Shown piece by piece: positions 1 through 8,389 of a stretch of DNA of 64,000 nucleotides. Origin of the DNA: Evansella halocellulosilytica (GTDB lineage Bacteria; Bacillota; Bacilli; Bacillales; Salisediminibacteriaceae); assembly GCF_002335745.1 (NCBI RefSeq), contig NZ_NIST01000001.1, positions 456,761 to 520,760 on the forward strand, read 5' to 3'. Made by a program: the position numbers and the translations under genes. The notes under the pieces were generated by a model that saw nothing but the letters and a program-made list of their open reading frames with translations, was not told where the DNA came from and did no database searches. Positions within the stretch are counted from its first letter, which is position 1; every line of letters begins with the position of its first letter.

Positions 1-354
1 AAGTTCTCACAAGGCATGTATGGGAAGACAGTAAGGAAAAAGTGAGAGAGCATAGACTTTCCGCAACAGGGAAATTCCTCTATAAAAAAAGAAAAGAAAC
101 CATTGAGCGAAGCTTCGCGGATGCCAAACAGCTCCACGGGCTTCGCTACTGCCGGTTACGCAGCTTAAAGGGCGCATCAGAACAAGCGTTGATGACAGCG
201 GCAGCACAGAACATAAAAAAGATCGCAAACCACCTCTCAGCGAGCTAAGAGGTGGTTTCGGCCATTCTTCACCATAGGGTGAGCAAATTCTTCTGACGAA
301 AATAATAAAGAGAAACCCGCACTTCTCAAAAAGTGTGGGTTTCTCGACAATCTG
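1..354 (+). mobile_element. IS1182-type insertion sequence, 3' end (copy 1)
   Basis: This is the right-hand end of an insertion sequence whose remainder lies left of the window. It carries the transposase C-terminus (3-248) and then about 106 bp that match, in reverse complement, the right end of the second copy near 53624-53730. The end holds a GAGAAACCCGCACTT/AAGTGTGGGTTTCTC hairpin with T-rich flanks, probably a terminator. The terminal bases ACAATCTG stop at 354, where a second palindrome begins. The element end is placed by comparing the two copies. Confidence 0.85.
3..248 (+). CDS. IS1182-family transposase, C-terminal part (runs off the window edge)
   Basis: The reading frame is open from base 3, so the gene begins upstream of the window. 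The visible 81 residues contain the conserved [15 protein letters not shown] segment, which carries the catalytic glutamate of the DDE triad in this family. At the two places where the second copy (53730-55065) shows A-run lesions within this segment, this copy is intact: the AAGGAAAAAGTGAGAG stretch is in frame and a Lys-Arg pair missing from copy 2 is present. It may therefore belong to a functional transposase, although most of the gene cannot be seen. Confidence 0.85.
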   Translation, partial: VLTRHVWEDSKEKVREHRLSATGKFLYKKRKETIERSFADAKQLHGLRYCRLRSLKGASEQALMTAAAQNIKKIANHLSAS

Positions 355-380
355 AGCTTTCATTCGTGTGAATGAAAGCT
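355..380 (+). terminator. Stem-loop abutting the IS end, probable terminator and insertion target
   Basis: Arms AGCTTTCATTC and GAATGAAAGCT form a perfect stem with a GTGT loop, followed on the + strand by TTTATT. It starts directly after the IS end. The second IS copy is also flanked directly by a perfect hairpin, which suggests that the element inserts at terminator stem-loops. Confidence 0.6.
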
Positions 381-439
381 TTTATTGTGCGGACACTGAT
401 TCCGTTATGTTGAATAAAGCACCTATTTTTCGCATGTTT

Positions 440-464
440 ACGGACATGGTGGACCTATGTCCGT
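440..464 (-). terminator. Palindrome downstream of glnS
   Basis: ACGGACAT and ATGTCCGT pair around a 9-nt loop just past the glnS stop codon. There is no clear U tract on the glnS strand, so it may be a weak terminator or an mRNA 3'-end stabiliser. Confidence 0.45.
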
Positions 465-485
465 TTACTTTAAACGTTAGCACTA

Positions 486-2135
486 CTACAGTTTAAATGA
501 GCTTTTTAATTCAACGATCCGATTAAATACGAGCTGATCATCCTTCGTTTCTTTCGGATCTACGTTAAAGTAACCGTGTCGGAAAAATTGAAATTTATTT
601 TCAGGCTTAGCATCAGACATATTCGGTTCAACGTATCCCTTTGTGATTTCTAATGAATCCGGATTTACCTGATCGAGAAAATCATTACCATTTTCATCTA
701 AAATAAGTGAATCATACAAACGGAATTCAGCTTCTTTCGCTTGTGAAGCCTCGACCCAATGCAATGTCCCCTTTACTTTACGTCCCGTAAAACCAGTTCC
801 GCTTTTCGTTTCTGGATCGTACGTACAATGAATTTCAACAACATTTCCTTCATTATCTTTAATGACATCATGACATTTAATAAAGTACGCATGCTTTAAC
901 CTAACTTCATTACCAGGGAAAAGTCGGAAATATTTTTTCGGTGGGTTCTCCATAAAATCGCTTTGCTCAATGTAAATTTCACGTGAAAATGGAATTTTCC
1001 GTTTTCCCATTTCCTCGTTTTCTGGGTTAATATCAGCATCGAGCCATTCTACTTCCCCTTCAGGGTAATTCGTAATGACTACTTTCAACGGATGCAATAC
1101 AGCCATCGTCCGCGGTGCTTTCAGTTTCAAATCCTCTCTTAAAAAGTGCTCAAGCATTCGCACATCAACGATATTGTCCGCTTTAGCAACACCGATTTCA
1201 CGGCAAAATTGTTTAATCGATTCCGGTGTATAGCCTCGGCGTCGCAAACCTGCAAGCGTCGGCATTCTTGGGTCATCCCAGCCGTCTACATAGTTTTCAT
1301 CAACGAGCTGCTTTAGTTTCCGTTTACTCATGACCGTGTTCGTTAAGTTTAATCGCGCAAACTCAATTTGCTGTGGCTGTACATCCATTTCACAGTTTTC
1401 AACTATCCAATTATAAAGGGGACGTTGATCCTCAAACTCAAGTGTACAAATTGAGTGTGTTACACCTTCGATTGCATCCTCGAGAGGGTGAGCAAAAGAA
1501 TACATCGGATAAATGCACCATTCATCTCCTGTATTGTGATGAGTCGTATGAGATATTCGGTATAAAACCGGGTCACGCATATTAATATTAGGTGAGCTCA
1601 TATCGATTTTGGCACGAAGGACTTTTTCACCATCAGCAAATTCGCCATTTTTCATTTGCTCAAATAATGTTAAATTTTCCTCAACAGAACGGCTTCTTGA
1701 TGGACTTTCTTTCCCTGGTTCTGTTAAATTACCTCGGTATTGACGAATCTCCTCTTGGGATAGATCCTCTACGTAAGCAAGTCCTTTTTTAATAAGCAGT
1801 TCGGCTCTGTCATACATTTCACCGAAATAATTTGATGCGAAATGCAGTCCGTCCCACTCATACCCTAACCATGCAATATTTTCTTTAATTGAGTCAACAA
1901 ATTCCTTATCCTCTTTTAAAGGATTGGTATCATCAAAACGAAGATTTGTTTTCCCGTTAAATTCATCAGCTAATTCAAAGTTCAACACAATCGACTTTGC
2001 GTGGCCAATATGTAAGTACCCGTTTGGTTCTGGAGGAAATCTTGTGATGACTTCATCCCGTTTTCCCGTTTCTAAATCTTTTTTTACGATATGTTTTATA
2101 AAGTTAGATGATGTGTGATTGTTTTCTGTCATCAT
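486..2135 (-). CDS. glnS: Glutaminyl-tRNA synthetase (GlnRS)
   Basis: This class I aminoacyl-tRNA synthetase charges tRNA-Gln with glutamine in the cytosol. The 549 residues show the GlnRS-specific HIGH signature [14 protein letters not shown] (residues 35-48), the FDDTNP segment that follows in GlnRS, and the KMSKS-type loop VMSKRKL near residue 270, then a C-terminal anticodon-binding domain of normal length. AAGAAAGGTGA lies ahead of two tandem ATG codons, of which the first was chosen. The gene stands alone between a hairpin (440-464) and a divergent neighbour. Most Bacillaceae form Gln-tRNA with GatCAB and a non-discriminating GluRS, so a GlnRS is unusual and may have been acquired by transfer. 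Confidence 0.96.
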   Translation of the reverse strand: MMTENNHTSSNFIKHIVKKDLETGKRDEVITRFPPEPNGYLHIGHAKSIVLNFELADEFNGKTNLRFDDTNPLKEDKEFVDSIKENIAWLGYEWDGLHFASNYFGEMYDRAELLIKKGLAYVEDLSQEEIRQYRGNLTEPGKESPSRSRSVEENLTLFEQMKNGEFADGEKVLRAKIDMSSPNINMRDPVLYRISHTTHHNTGDEWCIYPMYSFAHPLEDAIEGVTHSICTLEFEDQRPLYNWIVENCEMDVQPQQIEFARLNLTNTVMSKRKLKQLVDENYVDGWDDPRMPTLAGLRRRGYTPESIKQFCREIGVAKADNIVDVRMLEHFLREDLKLKAPRTMAVLHPLKVVITNYPEGEVEWLDADINPENEEMGKRKIPFSREIYIEQSDFMENPPKKYFRLFPGNEVRLKHAYFIKCHDVIKDNEGNVVEIHCTYDPETKSGTGFTGRKVKGTLHWVEASQAKEAEFRLYDSLILDENGNDFLDQVNPDSLEITKGYVEPNMSDAKPENKFQFFRHGYFNVDPKETKDDQLVFNRIVELKSSFKL

Positions 2136-2368
2136 AATTCACCTTTCTTACCGGCAGATTTCGCGCGTTTCTCATACTAGTTGTTATATCATAAATAATG
2201 CTATATATCCATGCATCAAGTATATTTCGTACAGAATATTTCCTTCCCATTCTTTTACGGTGGCATATTCTCCATTATGAGTCAATGATAGCTGATTCAT
2301 TCATGAATCATTCTGATGCATCATAGAATCAATAATGGATGTTACTTTGATGTGAAAGGGTGAAAAAA

Positions 2369-3169
2369 TTGCGTGAGGAGATCATCTTTGAATTAGAATT
2401 TTGGATGCAAATTTTAGGAGATCACAGCCGGTTTATTTATAACTCACTATCCCCTCGTGAAAGGGAGTATGCCGAAGACGCTGAACAGTTTATAAATATT
2501 TTTGATGATTTGTTAAACCGATCAAGACAGCAGCTAGATAACGAGGCATTAATGGCTTTGTTAAATGAAGCAAATGAAGAAACGAAAAGACTGAGGGAAT
2601 TTAAACTATCGATCATACGGGAACATTTAGTTGGGGATATAAGTATTAACCTTCCGCCATCGTTTTTAAATCATATGGTGAATGAGCTAGACGAAGCACT
2701 CAGGCTGTTTTCATATTATGTGAAAGGAGAACGACCTCCTAAGGTCCATCCTCTTCACCATGACTTAATTTGGCTTCTTGATGCAGCTGGCCATGCCGCA
2801 GCAATTAGCGGTGATATGGATCACGTTGAATATGACCTTCGCCAAAAAAGTGACAAATTTAAAGACGAGTGGGAAGAATTTTATATAAAAGCAGTCGAAA
2901 TGGCCGGTTTCCTAAGAGCGAATGTTTCGCAATTTCCTGCGCTAAAAAAATTCCACCGTGATATAGAACTTGAACTCGTTTTATTCAAAAGTTTCTTAAA
3001 TGAGCTTGAGGAAATGGAATTAACAAAGGAAACACTTAGTACGTTCACACCGCTCATGGCAGACCATATGTTTAGAGAAGAATGTTATTATTTAATGAAA
3101 TTAGCTGAAACGACTGATGCAGTGAACATGCCGGATTGTGACCCTACGAAACCAAGAACAGAAGACTAA
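2369..3169 (+). CDS. DUF2935 family protein, predicted all-helical metal-binding bundle
   Basis: The protein has about 266 residues and no signal peptide. It is rich in histidine and glutamate placed as in DUF2935 repeats: an N-terminal half beginning ELEFWMQILGDHSRF and a C-terminal half with MADHMFREECYYL. Such two-repeat bundles are hemerythrin-like in design, but the function is unknown. GAAAGGG at 2354-2360 fits a TTG start at 2369 (8-nt spacing) better than the GTG at 2360, which would have no spacing, so TTG was chosen. The gene is divergent from glnS and ends at a strong hairpin (3175-3243). It appears to be a single-gene unit. Confidence 0.8.
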   Translation: MREEIIFELEFWMQILGDHSRFIYNSLSPREREYAEDAEQFINIFDDLLNRSRQQLDNEALMALLNEANEETKRLREFKLSIIREHLVGDISINLPPSFLNHMVNELDEALRLFSYYVKGERPPKVHPLHHDLIWLLDAAGHAAAISGDMDHVEYDLRQKSDKFKDEWEEFYIKAVEMAGFLRANVSQFPALKKFHRDIELELVLFKSFLNELEEMELTKETLSTFTPLMADHMFREECYYLMKLAETTDAVNMPDCDPTKPRTED

Positions 3170-3174
3170 CGAAG

Positions 3175-3253
3175 GACTCATAAGTGGCTGGCTGAATTCC
3201 AACATGCAGTTTTTAGATTGGATTAAAAGCACACTTATGAGTCTTATTTTATT
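3175..3253 (+). terminator. Terminator of the DUF2935 gene
   Basis: GACTCATAAGTG (3175-3186) pairs perfectly with CACTTATGAGTC (3232-3243) across a 45-nt loop, followed by TTATTTTATT. It starts six bases after the stop codon. Confidence 0.65.
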
Positions 3254-3377
3254 GGATAGAAACGTTCATACTTCTATTAAAACATCTTGTTAAAGATTAC
3301 AAAACAAGCTCAATTTCTAGCATCTTGGCAGTTTGGTGCCTGGTTCTTCTGTGCCTAGCACTTTGATAGCTTATCTG

Positions 3378-3518
3378 TTAATTTTGTTTACTTTTATATT
3401 CACGTTCCAGCTTTTCTATCGGCAGCTTATACAATTGTGTATCTTCAATTTTATAGATACCTAATGCGAGCAGCTTTTCAATAATTTTCTCTTTTCTTTC
3501 CTGTTGATCTTGTTCCAT
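3378..3518 (-). CDS. 46-residue FbpA-like basic protein downstream of a SAM riboswitch
   Basis: A GGGAGGAAAAGCAAC ribosome site precedes ATG at 3518. The product has 46 residues, mostly charged, with the pattern EKLLALGIYK followed by TQLYKLPIEKLEREY. This resembles the Fur-regulated basic protein (FbpA) family, small Bacillus proteins linked to iron-sparing control. Assignment rests on that pattern only. Its only visible control element is the S-box leader at 3620-3729 with a terminator at 3567-3592, about 50 nt upstream of the start. No larger methionine or cysteine gene follows on this strand, because the next gene is convergent. It could be a genuine SAM-controlled small protein or what remains after loss of a larger downstream gene. 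Confidence 0.65.
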   Translation of the reverse strand: MEQDQQERKEKIIEKLLALGIYKIEDTQLYKLPIEKLEREYKSKQN

Positions 3519-3566
3519 GTTGCTTTTCCTCCCTTGAACAGTTATTCCACAAAAGAGGGCAATAAA

Positions 3567-3592
3567 AACCCTCTTCTTGCAAGAAGAGGGTT
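3567..3592 (-). terminator. Expression-platform terminator of the S-box riboswitch
   Basis: AACCCTCTTCTTG and CAAGAAGAGGGTT form a 13-bp perfect stem, followed on the minus strand by TTTTATT. Its 5' arm (CTCTTCTT) is complementary to the GAGAAGAG at the 3' end of the aptamer, the expected antiterminator/terminator switch. Confidence 0.85.
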
Positions 3593-3619
3593 CTTTTACA
3601 TCGTCTATTCATAACCACT

Positions 3620-3729
3620 CTTCTCATTTTCCGGCTTGTGCCGCAGGAATTAGCACGGTGTTTTCTTTTTCGAAAATCCGTTGCCGAGGCTTCAAAGGGC
3701 CAGTCCCTCCACCTCTCTTAATAAGAAGT
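3620..3729 (-). promoter_or_regulatory. SAM-I (S-box) riboswitch aptamer
   Basis: Read on the minus strand the region carries the S-box core in order: AAGAGAGGTGGAGGGACTGG, CCCTTTGAAGCCTCGGCAACGG, GTGCTAATTCCTGCGGCA and AATGAGAAGAG. P1 can form between CTTCTTATT and AATGAGAAG. A terminator follows at 3567-3592. S-box elements bind S-adenosylmethionine and turn off transcription of methionine and cysteine genes. Here the downstream gene is only the 46-residue FbpA-like ORF. Confidence 0.9.
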
Positions 3730-3751
3730 AAGTATATATTTGTCTATATCT

Positions 3752-3780
3752 ACGATAATTCATGTAAATGCTAATGTCAA
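3752..3780 (-). promoter_or_regulatory. Probable promoter of the S-box transcript
   Basis: Minus-strand TTGACA (3775-3780) and TATCGT (3752-3757) are separated by 17 nt, placing the transcription start near 3745, just ahead of the aptamer. Confidence 0.55.
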
Positions 3781-3842
3781 TCAAACGACCATGATAAAAA
3801 TAGATTTTTATACCACATCATTCGACAAATATCGTCTGTGAT

Positions 3843-6194
3843 CTAGCTAATTTCTGTCTCTAACTCTTCAATTCTTCTCTCTACATACTTCGTATCCTTT
3901 TGCGCATGAAATGTTTCGGCTTTTTCGACGATTACTGCTGTATTATATTCTGGAATTCCAGCAAATTGCTCGTAAACTCCTTTTGGAATAAGAACGTTTC
4001 CTTCCGGCCAGTAAACAGAGATATTTCCCATTTTAGTTCGATCGAATTTTGCTCGCCCATGAAACGTACCATACTTGTTGTAAACGACGATCGCTTCCCC
4101 TTCAGTAATCCCTATCTGTTTTGCATCTTTTTCATTTATTAACACGTCATACCGATCTGCATTATTGTTTGGGTCCCTTTGATCATAAATCATTGAATTA
4201 AACTGTTTTCCACGCCTCGTTGTTACATAAAAATGCCCTTCTGGTTTACGAAGTTCCGGAAGCTCAACCGGCAGCAATTGACCTCGTCCATCTTCTGTCG
4301 GACAAAAGCCATCCTCACATAACCACGCTCCGCCCCATTGAAAGACATCACCTTTATTTTTCAAATGTTGAATGCCTTCGTATTTCGGGTGAGCAAGTGC
4401 AATTTCTTCACGAATTTGCTTACACGTCTTGAAGTCAATCATATCACTGCTGTTCGGCTTTACACGCTTAGCAAGGTCTACATAAATCTCCCATTCAGAT
4501 CGTGCTTCTTCGATTCTTGGACCTTCAATTTCAGGTGAAAAATAAACCATCCGTTCGGTCGAAGTAGACGTTCCTCCACCAGGCTGTTCATATCGAGTCA
4601 TCGCGGGCAGGACGATCACTTCCTCTTTTGCATCTACAAGTGTCGACGTATTCAAAATAATGTCTTGATGAACACGTATGTCGACATTTTCTAAACATTC
4701 TTTAATAAATTCTGGGTTTGGCATCGTCTCTAAAAAATTCCCGCCCGACGTGTAAAATACTTTCAGCTTTCGTTCATGCTCCTCTGGCAGCATCGCATTT
4801 TCCAGTGATACCCCGACAATGTCTCCTTGCCAGTCCGGAATGTCGAAGTTCCATATGTTTTCGATTCGTTTTTTATTTTTTGGTTCAAAGTCCCCTCCCG
4901 GGAGGACGAATGGGTCTGCTCCCATTTCACCTGAACCTTGTACACCTGAGTGTCCGCGAATTGGCATGACACCGCAATTTTTCCGGCCTAGAAAGCCTCT
5001 CAGCATTGAAAGATTTGCAACTTGTGAAATGTTATCGGTCCCGAACCTGTGTTGTGTTAAGCCCATCGACCAGACAAAGACCCCGCTTTTCGACTTCGCG
5101 AGCAGCTTCGCAAATTCCATCATTCGCTCTTTCGTTAATCCTGATGACTTTTCTAACGTTCCCCACTTTTGTCTTTGAACATGCTCTTTTAGTTGTTGAT
5201 AACCTTTCGTATGCTCATTAATGAACTGATGATCAATGGCTGATCCTCGTTCTTGTTTTTCCATTTCGAACCAATGCTTCATGACTCCGTTCATAAATGC
5301 AATATCTCCACCGATGTTAACTTGATAAACATCATCTGCCATTTTTGTCCCGAACAATGCACTTTCTGGTACGGATGGAACCCAGTATTTATCCATCGAC
5401 GGCTCGTGGTAAGGGTTAATGACGATAATTTTTGTCCCTTTCCGTTTCGCTGCATACATATATTTCGTTGAAACTGGCTGGTTATTCGCTGCGACTGACC
5501 CCCAAAATACGAGGACATCTGTCCCAATCCAGTCCTGATAGTTACAGCTTGATGCACCAATGCCTAGTGAACGCTTTAACGCTGTTTTACTCGGTGAATG
5601 GCAGATTCGAGATGCGTTGTCAATGTTGTTCGTTCCGAGATACCTTGCCACTTTTCCTGCTACATAATAGGATTCATTTGTAATACCTCTTGCTGTTAAA
5701 AAGAAAGCAAGCTGCTTCGGGTCGATTGTGTTTATTTTATTTGAAATACGGTTTAACGCCTCATCCCAAGAAATTCTCGTAAACGTCTTTTCTCCTGGCT
5801 TGCGTGACAGCGGATAAGGTATTCTTCCGAGCTGACGGAGTTCTGAGCTGCTCAGCTTTCTTAGCTCATCGATATTTTGGTGGAGCGTTTTTTCTTTTAT
5901 AGCAGGCATCGTATTTAAACGTAATACATTCAGCCTTGTTGTACATATATGAGGTCCGGCAAGCGTCTGATCTTTCAGCCCTGCAACTCCTAAAGCACAA
6001 CCGTCACAAACACCTTGTGTTAAAATTCTTGTCGCATAAGGCAAGTTATCTTTATTTTCCCAAACGACTTTTGCTGTATCTCGAATATGTTTCGGCTTCA
6101 CCTTTCCAAGTCCAAAAGGGACCCAGCTTGCCCAATGCTTCGGATCAGGTGATTTGGGAAGCTTCATCGGTCCCCGGTGCTCTGTTTTCCCCAT
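3843..6194 (-). CDS. FdhF/YdeP-family molybdopterin oxidoreductase
   Basis: The 783-residue protein is a cytoplasmic molybdopterin oxidoreductase of the FdhF/YdeP branch (formate dehydrogenase alpha-like). The N-terminal CDGCALG motif, the NNIDNASRICHSPS segment, the central MGLTQHRFGTDN and the C-terminal molydopterin-dinucleotide-binding domain (YDQRDPNNNADRYDVL onward) fit the family. No N-terminal twin-arginine signal is seen. GAGGAGG precedes ATG. The substrate is not known: family members have been linked to acid resistance, and formate oxidation is only a possibility. No fdhD or second subunit lies next to it. A promoter with an overlapping cre-like site sits upstream (6308-6357), suggesting catabolite control. 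Confidence 0.88.
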   Translation of the reverse strand: MGKTEHRGPMKLPKSPDPKHWASWVPFGLGKVKPKHIRDTAKVVWENKDNLPYATRILTQGVCDGCALGVAGLKDQTLAGPHICTTRLNVLRLNTMPAIKEKTLHQNIDELRKLSSSELRQLGRIPYPLSRKPGEKTFTRISWDEALNRISNKINTIDPKQLAFFLTARGITNESYYVAGKVARYLGTNNIDNASRICHSPSKTALKRSLGIGASSCNYQDWIGTDVLVFWGSVAANNQPVSTKYMYAAKRKGTKIIVINPYHEPSMDKYWVPSVPESALFGTKMADDVYQVNIGGDIAFMNGVMKHWFEMEKQERGSAIDHQFINEHTKGYQQLKEHVQRQKWGTLEKSSGLTKERMMEFAKLLAKSKSGVFVWSMGLTQHRFGTDNISQVANLSMLRGFLGRKNCGVMPIRGHSGVQGSGEMGADPFVLPGGDFEPKNKKRIENIWNFDIPDWQGDIVGVSLENAMLPEEHERKLKVFYTSGGNFLETMPNPEFIKECLENVDIRVHQDIILNTSTLVDAKEEVIVLPAMTRYEQPGGGTSTSTERMVYFSPEIEGPRIEEARSEWEIYVDLAKRVKPNSSDMIDFKTCKQIREEIALAHPKYEGIQHLKNKGDVFQWGGAWLCEDGFCPTEDGRGQLLPVELPELRKPEGHFYVTTRRGKQFNSMIYDQRDPNNNADRYDVLINEKDAKQIGITEGEAIVVYNKYGTFHGRAKFDRTKMGNISVYWPEGNVLIPKGVYEQFAGIPEYNTAVIVEKAETFHAQKDTKYVERRIEELETEIS

Positions 6195-6307
6195 TGAATA
6201 TTCCTCCTCTAAACAAAACTTAGCTGCTCGCTAAAAAGCTTCTCAACAAGCGAATAGTACATGCCTAGAAACTCGTATGCTTTCGTTCAACTCTTTTGGT
6301 GAAAGTC

Positions 6308-6337
6308 ATTATTCACGTTGTGTCATCTTATTGTCAA
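6308..6337 (-). promoter_or_regulatory. Promoter of the molybdopterin oxidoreductase gene
   Basis: Minus-strand TTGACA (6332-6337) and AATAAT (6308-6313), one mismatch from TATAAT, are separated by 18 nt. Confidence 0.55.
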
Positions 6338-6343
6338 ACGTAA

Positions 6344-6357
6344 TTAAAGCGCTTACA
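6344..6357 (-). promoter_or_regulatory. cre-like (CcpA) operator
   Basis: Minus-strand TGTAAGCGCTTTAA matches the cre consensus TGWAANCGNTNWCA at all but one defined position and lies just upstream of the -35 box of the oxidoreductase gene. Confidence 0.55.
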
Positions 6358-6800
6358 TTTTTAAGTTTGGTAAAATTAACTATTTCATAGCATTCATTCA
6401 TATTATAACATCAATTCATAAATATGAGGGAGGTAGAGCTGGATTTGTGCTCGTATCATTCTGATTTTATATGTGCGTGCCTGACCTGAATGAATCTGGA
6501 AGGAAATGTACTTAGATTCCCTTTTTCTGTACCTCCTTTATCCTCCAAAACATAGAATTCGAAAATCGCTATAGGTCTACACTATCACTCCAGCGCACAA
6601 GTGCGACATCTACTCGTGCTGCACTTCGTTTGCATTCGTAGTGTCTTCTTTGCAGTCGGCACTACCACAACTTCCTAGGTGCCACACTGTGTGTACCTAA
6701 GGGATTTTCCGCTCCTGCGATTACTCGTTGCAAGAATAGATGAAGATTGCTTTTCCCGTTGAGTCGCCGCCTCGCGTTCTTTCGAGTACATGATGATATT
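6358..6800. other. Intergenic stretch without a recognisable gene
   Basis: About 440 bp separate the oxidoreductase promoter from the yidC2 terminator. Both strands were read. No ORF with a ribosome site was convincing, and no RNA gene was recognised. It holds one degenerate palindrome around 6685-6712 (CCTAGGTGCC ... GTACCTAAGG). Confidence 0.5.
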
Positions 6801-6835
6801 TAAAAAGAAAAAGCCGACCACTGCAATGGCCGACT
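6801..6835 (-). terminator. Terminator of yidC2
   Basis: On the minus strand AGTCGGCCA and TGGTCGGCT pair (with G-U pairs) around TTGCAG, followed by TTTTCTTTTTA. Confidence 0.7.
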
Positions 6836-6846
6836 TTCGCTCCGGT

Positions 6847-7659
6847 TTATTTTTGACTGACGGTTTCTCCGACAGTTTGTCCTTGTTTGTAGACAGCTTT
6901 TGAAATAAGTGTCTGTAAGATTAAGAATAGCCCCCCGACACTCCAATAGAGTGGTAATGCTGCCGGGACACTGAATGAAAAGATCCCCATGATGACCGGA
7001 GTGATATATCCTAATACTGCGAGTTGCTTTTGCTGCTGGCTGTCCATTCCAATTTGCGAGATTTTAAATTGGACCAAGTATACAGCTCCAGCTATGAACG
7101 GTAAGATGAAGTCCGTGTCACCTAAACTAAACCAAAGGAATGAATGTTCCGCAATTTCCGGCGTTCTCATGATCGCATAATAGAAGCCTATAAGAATCGG
7201 AAATTGTATGAGCATCGGTAAGCAACCCATTGATGCAATTGGGTTAAAGTTGTGTTTTTGATAAAGCTGCATCATTTCCCTTTGAAATTTTTGCTGGCTT
7301 TCTGGATCTTTTTTATCTTTATATTTTTCTTTCAGGTCGTTCATTTCTGGCTGAATAACGCTCATTTTTTCACGCATGATCGTCTGATTTTTATACTGCT
7401 TCATCATAAGCGGCATAAGAGCTACTCGAATAATTAATGTCATTAAAATTATTGACAAGCCATAATTTCCGTCAAATAAGCTTGCAAAAAACTTAATCAA
7501 GTACGAAAACGGATATACGACGTAATGATTAAAAACTCCTGCAGTATTTGCATCGATTGGCTCAGATGATGCTTGACAGCCGCTTAAAAATAATAAACTA
7601 ACGATTATCGCGAGAATGCCAAAGCGTTTAAAGAATGTGAATACAGATGATTGTTCCAT
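6847..7659 (-). CDS. yidC2: Membrane protein insertase YidC2 (SpoIIIJ/YqjG/OxaA family)
   Basis: The 270-residue lipoprotein insertase has a signal peptide ending in the lipobox LSGC (Cys28), an Oxa1 core of about five membrane segments with the basic cytoplasmic hairpin YKDKKDPESQQK, and the conserved MGCLPMLIQFPI segment. It inserts proteins into the cytoplasmic membrane, alone or with SecYEG. The ATG at 7659 follows GGAGGA with 5-nt spacing. The upstream ORF (7605-7964) overlaps its start by 55 nt and can sequester this ribosome site (7665-7700). The arrangement matches B. subtilis mifM-yidC2, where YidC2 is the inducible backup of SpoIIIJ. Identity as YidC2 rather than SpoIIIJ rests on that context. 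Confidence 0.93.
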   Translation of the reverse strand: MEQSSVFTFFKRFGILAIIVSLLFLSGCQASSEPIDANTAGVFNHYVVYPFSYLIKFFASLFDGNYGLSIILMTLIIRVALMPLMMKQYKNQTIMREKMSVIQPEMNDLKEKYKDKKDPESQQKFQREMMQLYQKHNFNPIASMGCLPMLIQFPILIGFYYAIMRTPEIAEHSFLWFSLGDTDFILPFIAGAVYLVQFKISQIGMDSQQQKQLAVLGYITPVIMGIFSFSVPAALPLYWSVGGLFLILQTLISKAVYKQGQTVGETVSQK

Positions 7660-7964
7660 TGTTGTCCTCCTTGTTTTTCGAAGTGAATAAACGCGGAGGA
7701 ACGATAGTCGTCATCATCTTCAGGGGCATCCTTTCGTTTTGTCATACACGTAAGCCAAGCTTGCCGCTGATGTAAACAATTTTCTGCATCTGAATTTGCA
7801 GGCTGAGCGAGTTCTACCGTTTGTAAACTTCTTTTTGTCAGCATGCGCTGCTTTATAAAATATGATACTTTTAAATACTCAGCAACCTTTAAGCCGACAA
7901 TGGTCAAAAAGATACTCATTGAAAACAATAATGGAATCATGTCATGAAATAATTCGAATAGCAT
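7605..7964 (-). CDS. MifM-like regulatory nascent peptide upstream of yidC2
   Basis: The 119-residue ORF has an excellent ribosome site (AAAAGGAGGTGA) ahead of ATG at 7964. An N-terminal membrane segment (about residues 10-30) is followed by a polar tail with RQAWLTCMTKRKDAPEDDDD (residues 67-86) and then a further 33 residues that run into yidC2 in another frame. B. subtilis MifM has the same design: one TM segment inserted by SpoIIIJ, an R..W..M pattern, then an acidic cluster where the ribosome stalls. Codons 89-90 (TCCTCC) lie just after the DDDD cluster and complement the yidC2 ribosome site. A ribosome stalled there would cover them and free that site. No sequence comparison could be run, so orthology is inferred from architecture. 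Confidence 0.75.
   Translation of the reverse strand: MLFELFHDMIPLLFSMSIFLTIVGLKVAEYLKVSYFIKQRMLTKRSLQTVELAQPANSDAENCLHQRQAWLTCMTKRKDAPEDDDDYRSSAFIHFEKQGGQQWNNHLYSHSLNALAFSR
7665..7700 (-). promoter_or_regulatory. Stem that can mask the yidC2 ribosome-binding site
   Basis: TCCTCC (7695-7700, minus strand) inside the MifM-like ORF is complementary to the yidC2 ribosome site GGAGGA (7665-7670), with a 24-nt loop between them. The 5' arm lies within about ten codons of the acidic putative stall cluster. Confidence 0.65.
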
Positions 7965-8086
7965 CTGTATTCACCTCCTTTTATATATGTCTCTTTTTTA
8001 ATCTGCTTCCTCTATCTTCGGTCATTTCTAGAGCAAAGTCAAATAGATCAAGCAATTTGGAAATATTTTAACAGCCAATTCGTATA

Positions 8087-8389
8087 CTATACGTTTATTT
8101 TAAATACGTCATAATCTAAAGACTTTTTAAATCCGACTCCTTCAGCAACGACAATCGATGAGACGTTTTCATCATCACAATTCCATAGCGGCTGTTTTCG
8201 CTTTTCTTGACAGTACTTTATACACGCGAAAGCAACTTGTTTAGCATAACCTTTTCCACGAAAATCTTCTTCTGTTATTACCGCTAGTTCAATCTGGTCG
8301 TCTACTGCAAATGTAGATAAGCACCAACTTGCGATTGTACCGTTCTCAATGATACAATATCCAACTCCATTTTTTAAAAATTGTTCCAC
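8087..8389 (-). pseudogene. Truncated GNAT acetyltransferase remnant
   Basis: About 100 residues match the C-terminal half of a GNAT acetyltransferase, with the acetyl-CoA loop FRGKGYAKQVA. The reading frame continues upstream for a few GNAT-like residues (ISWPSVEQF) and then meets an in-frame TAG near 8411-8414. There is no ribosome site ahead of the GTG at 8389, and no N-terminal half is visible. It is most likely a decayed fragment. Confidence 0.65.

Noticed and set aside
3577-3774. Frame of 65 codons on the + strand
   Set aside because: It lies entirely across the S-box riboswitch on the other strand and has no start signals.
6430-6480. Short TTG-started frame after GGGAGG
   Set aside because: Only about 14 codons, no terminator and no recognisable pattern; noise cannot be excluded.
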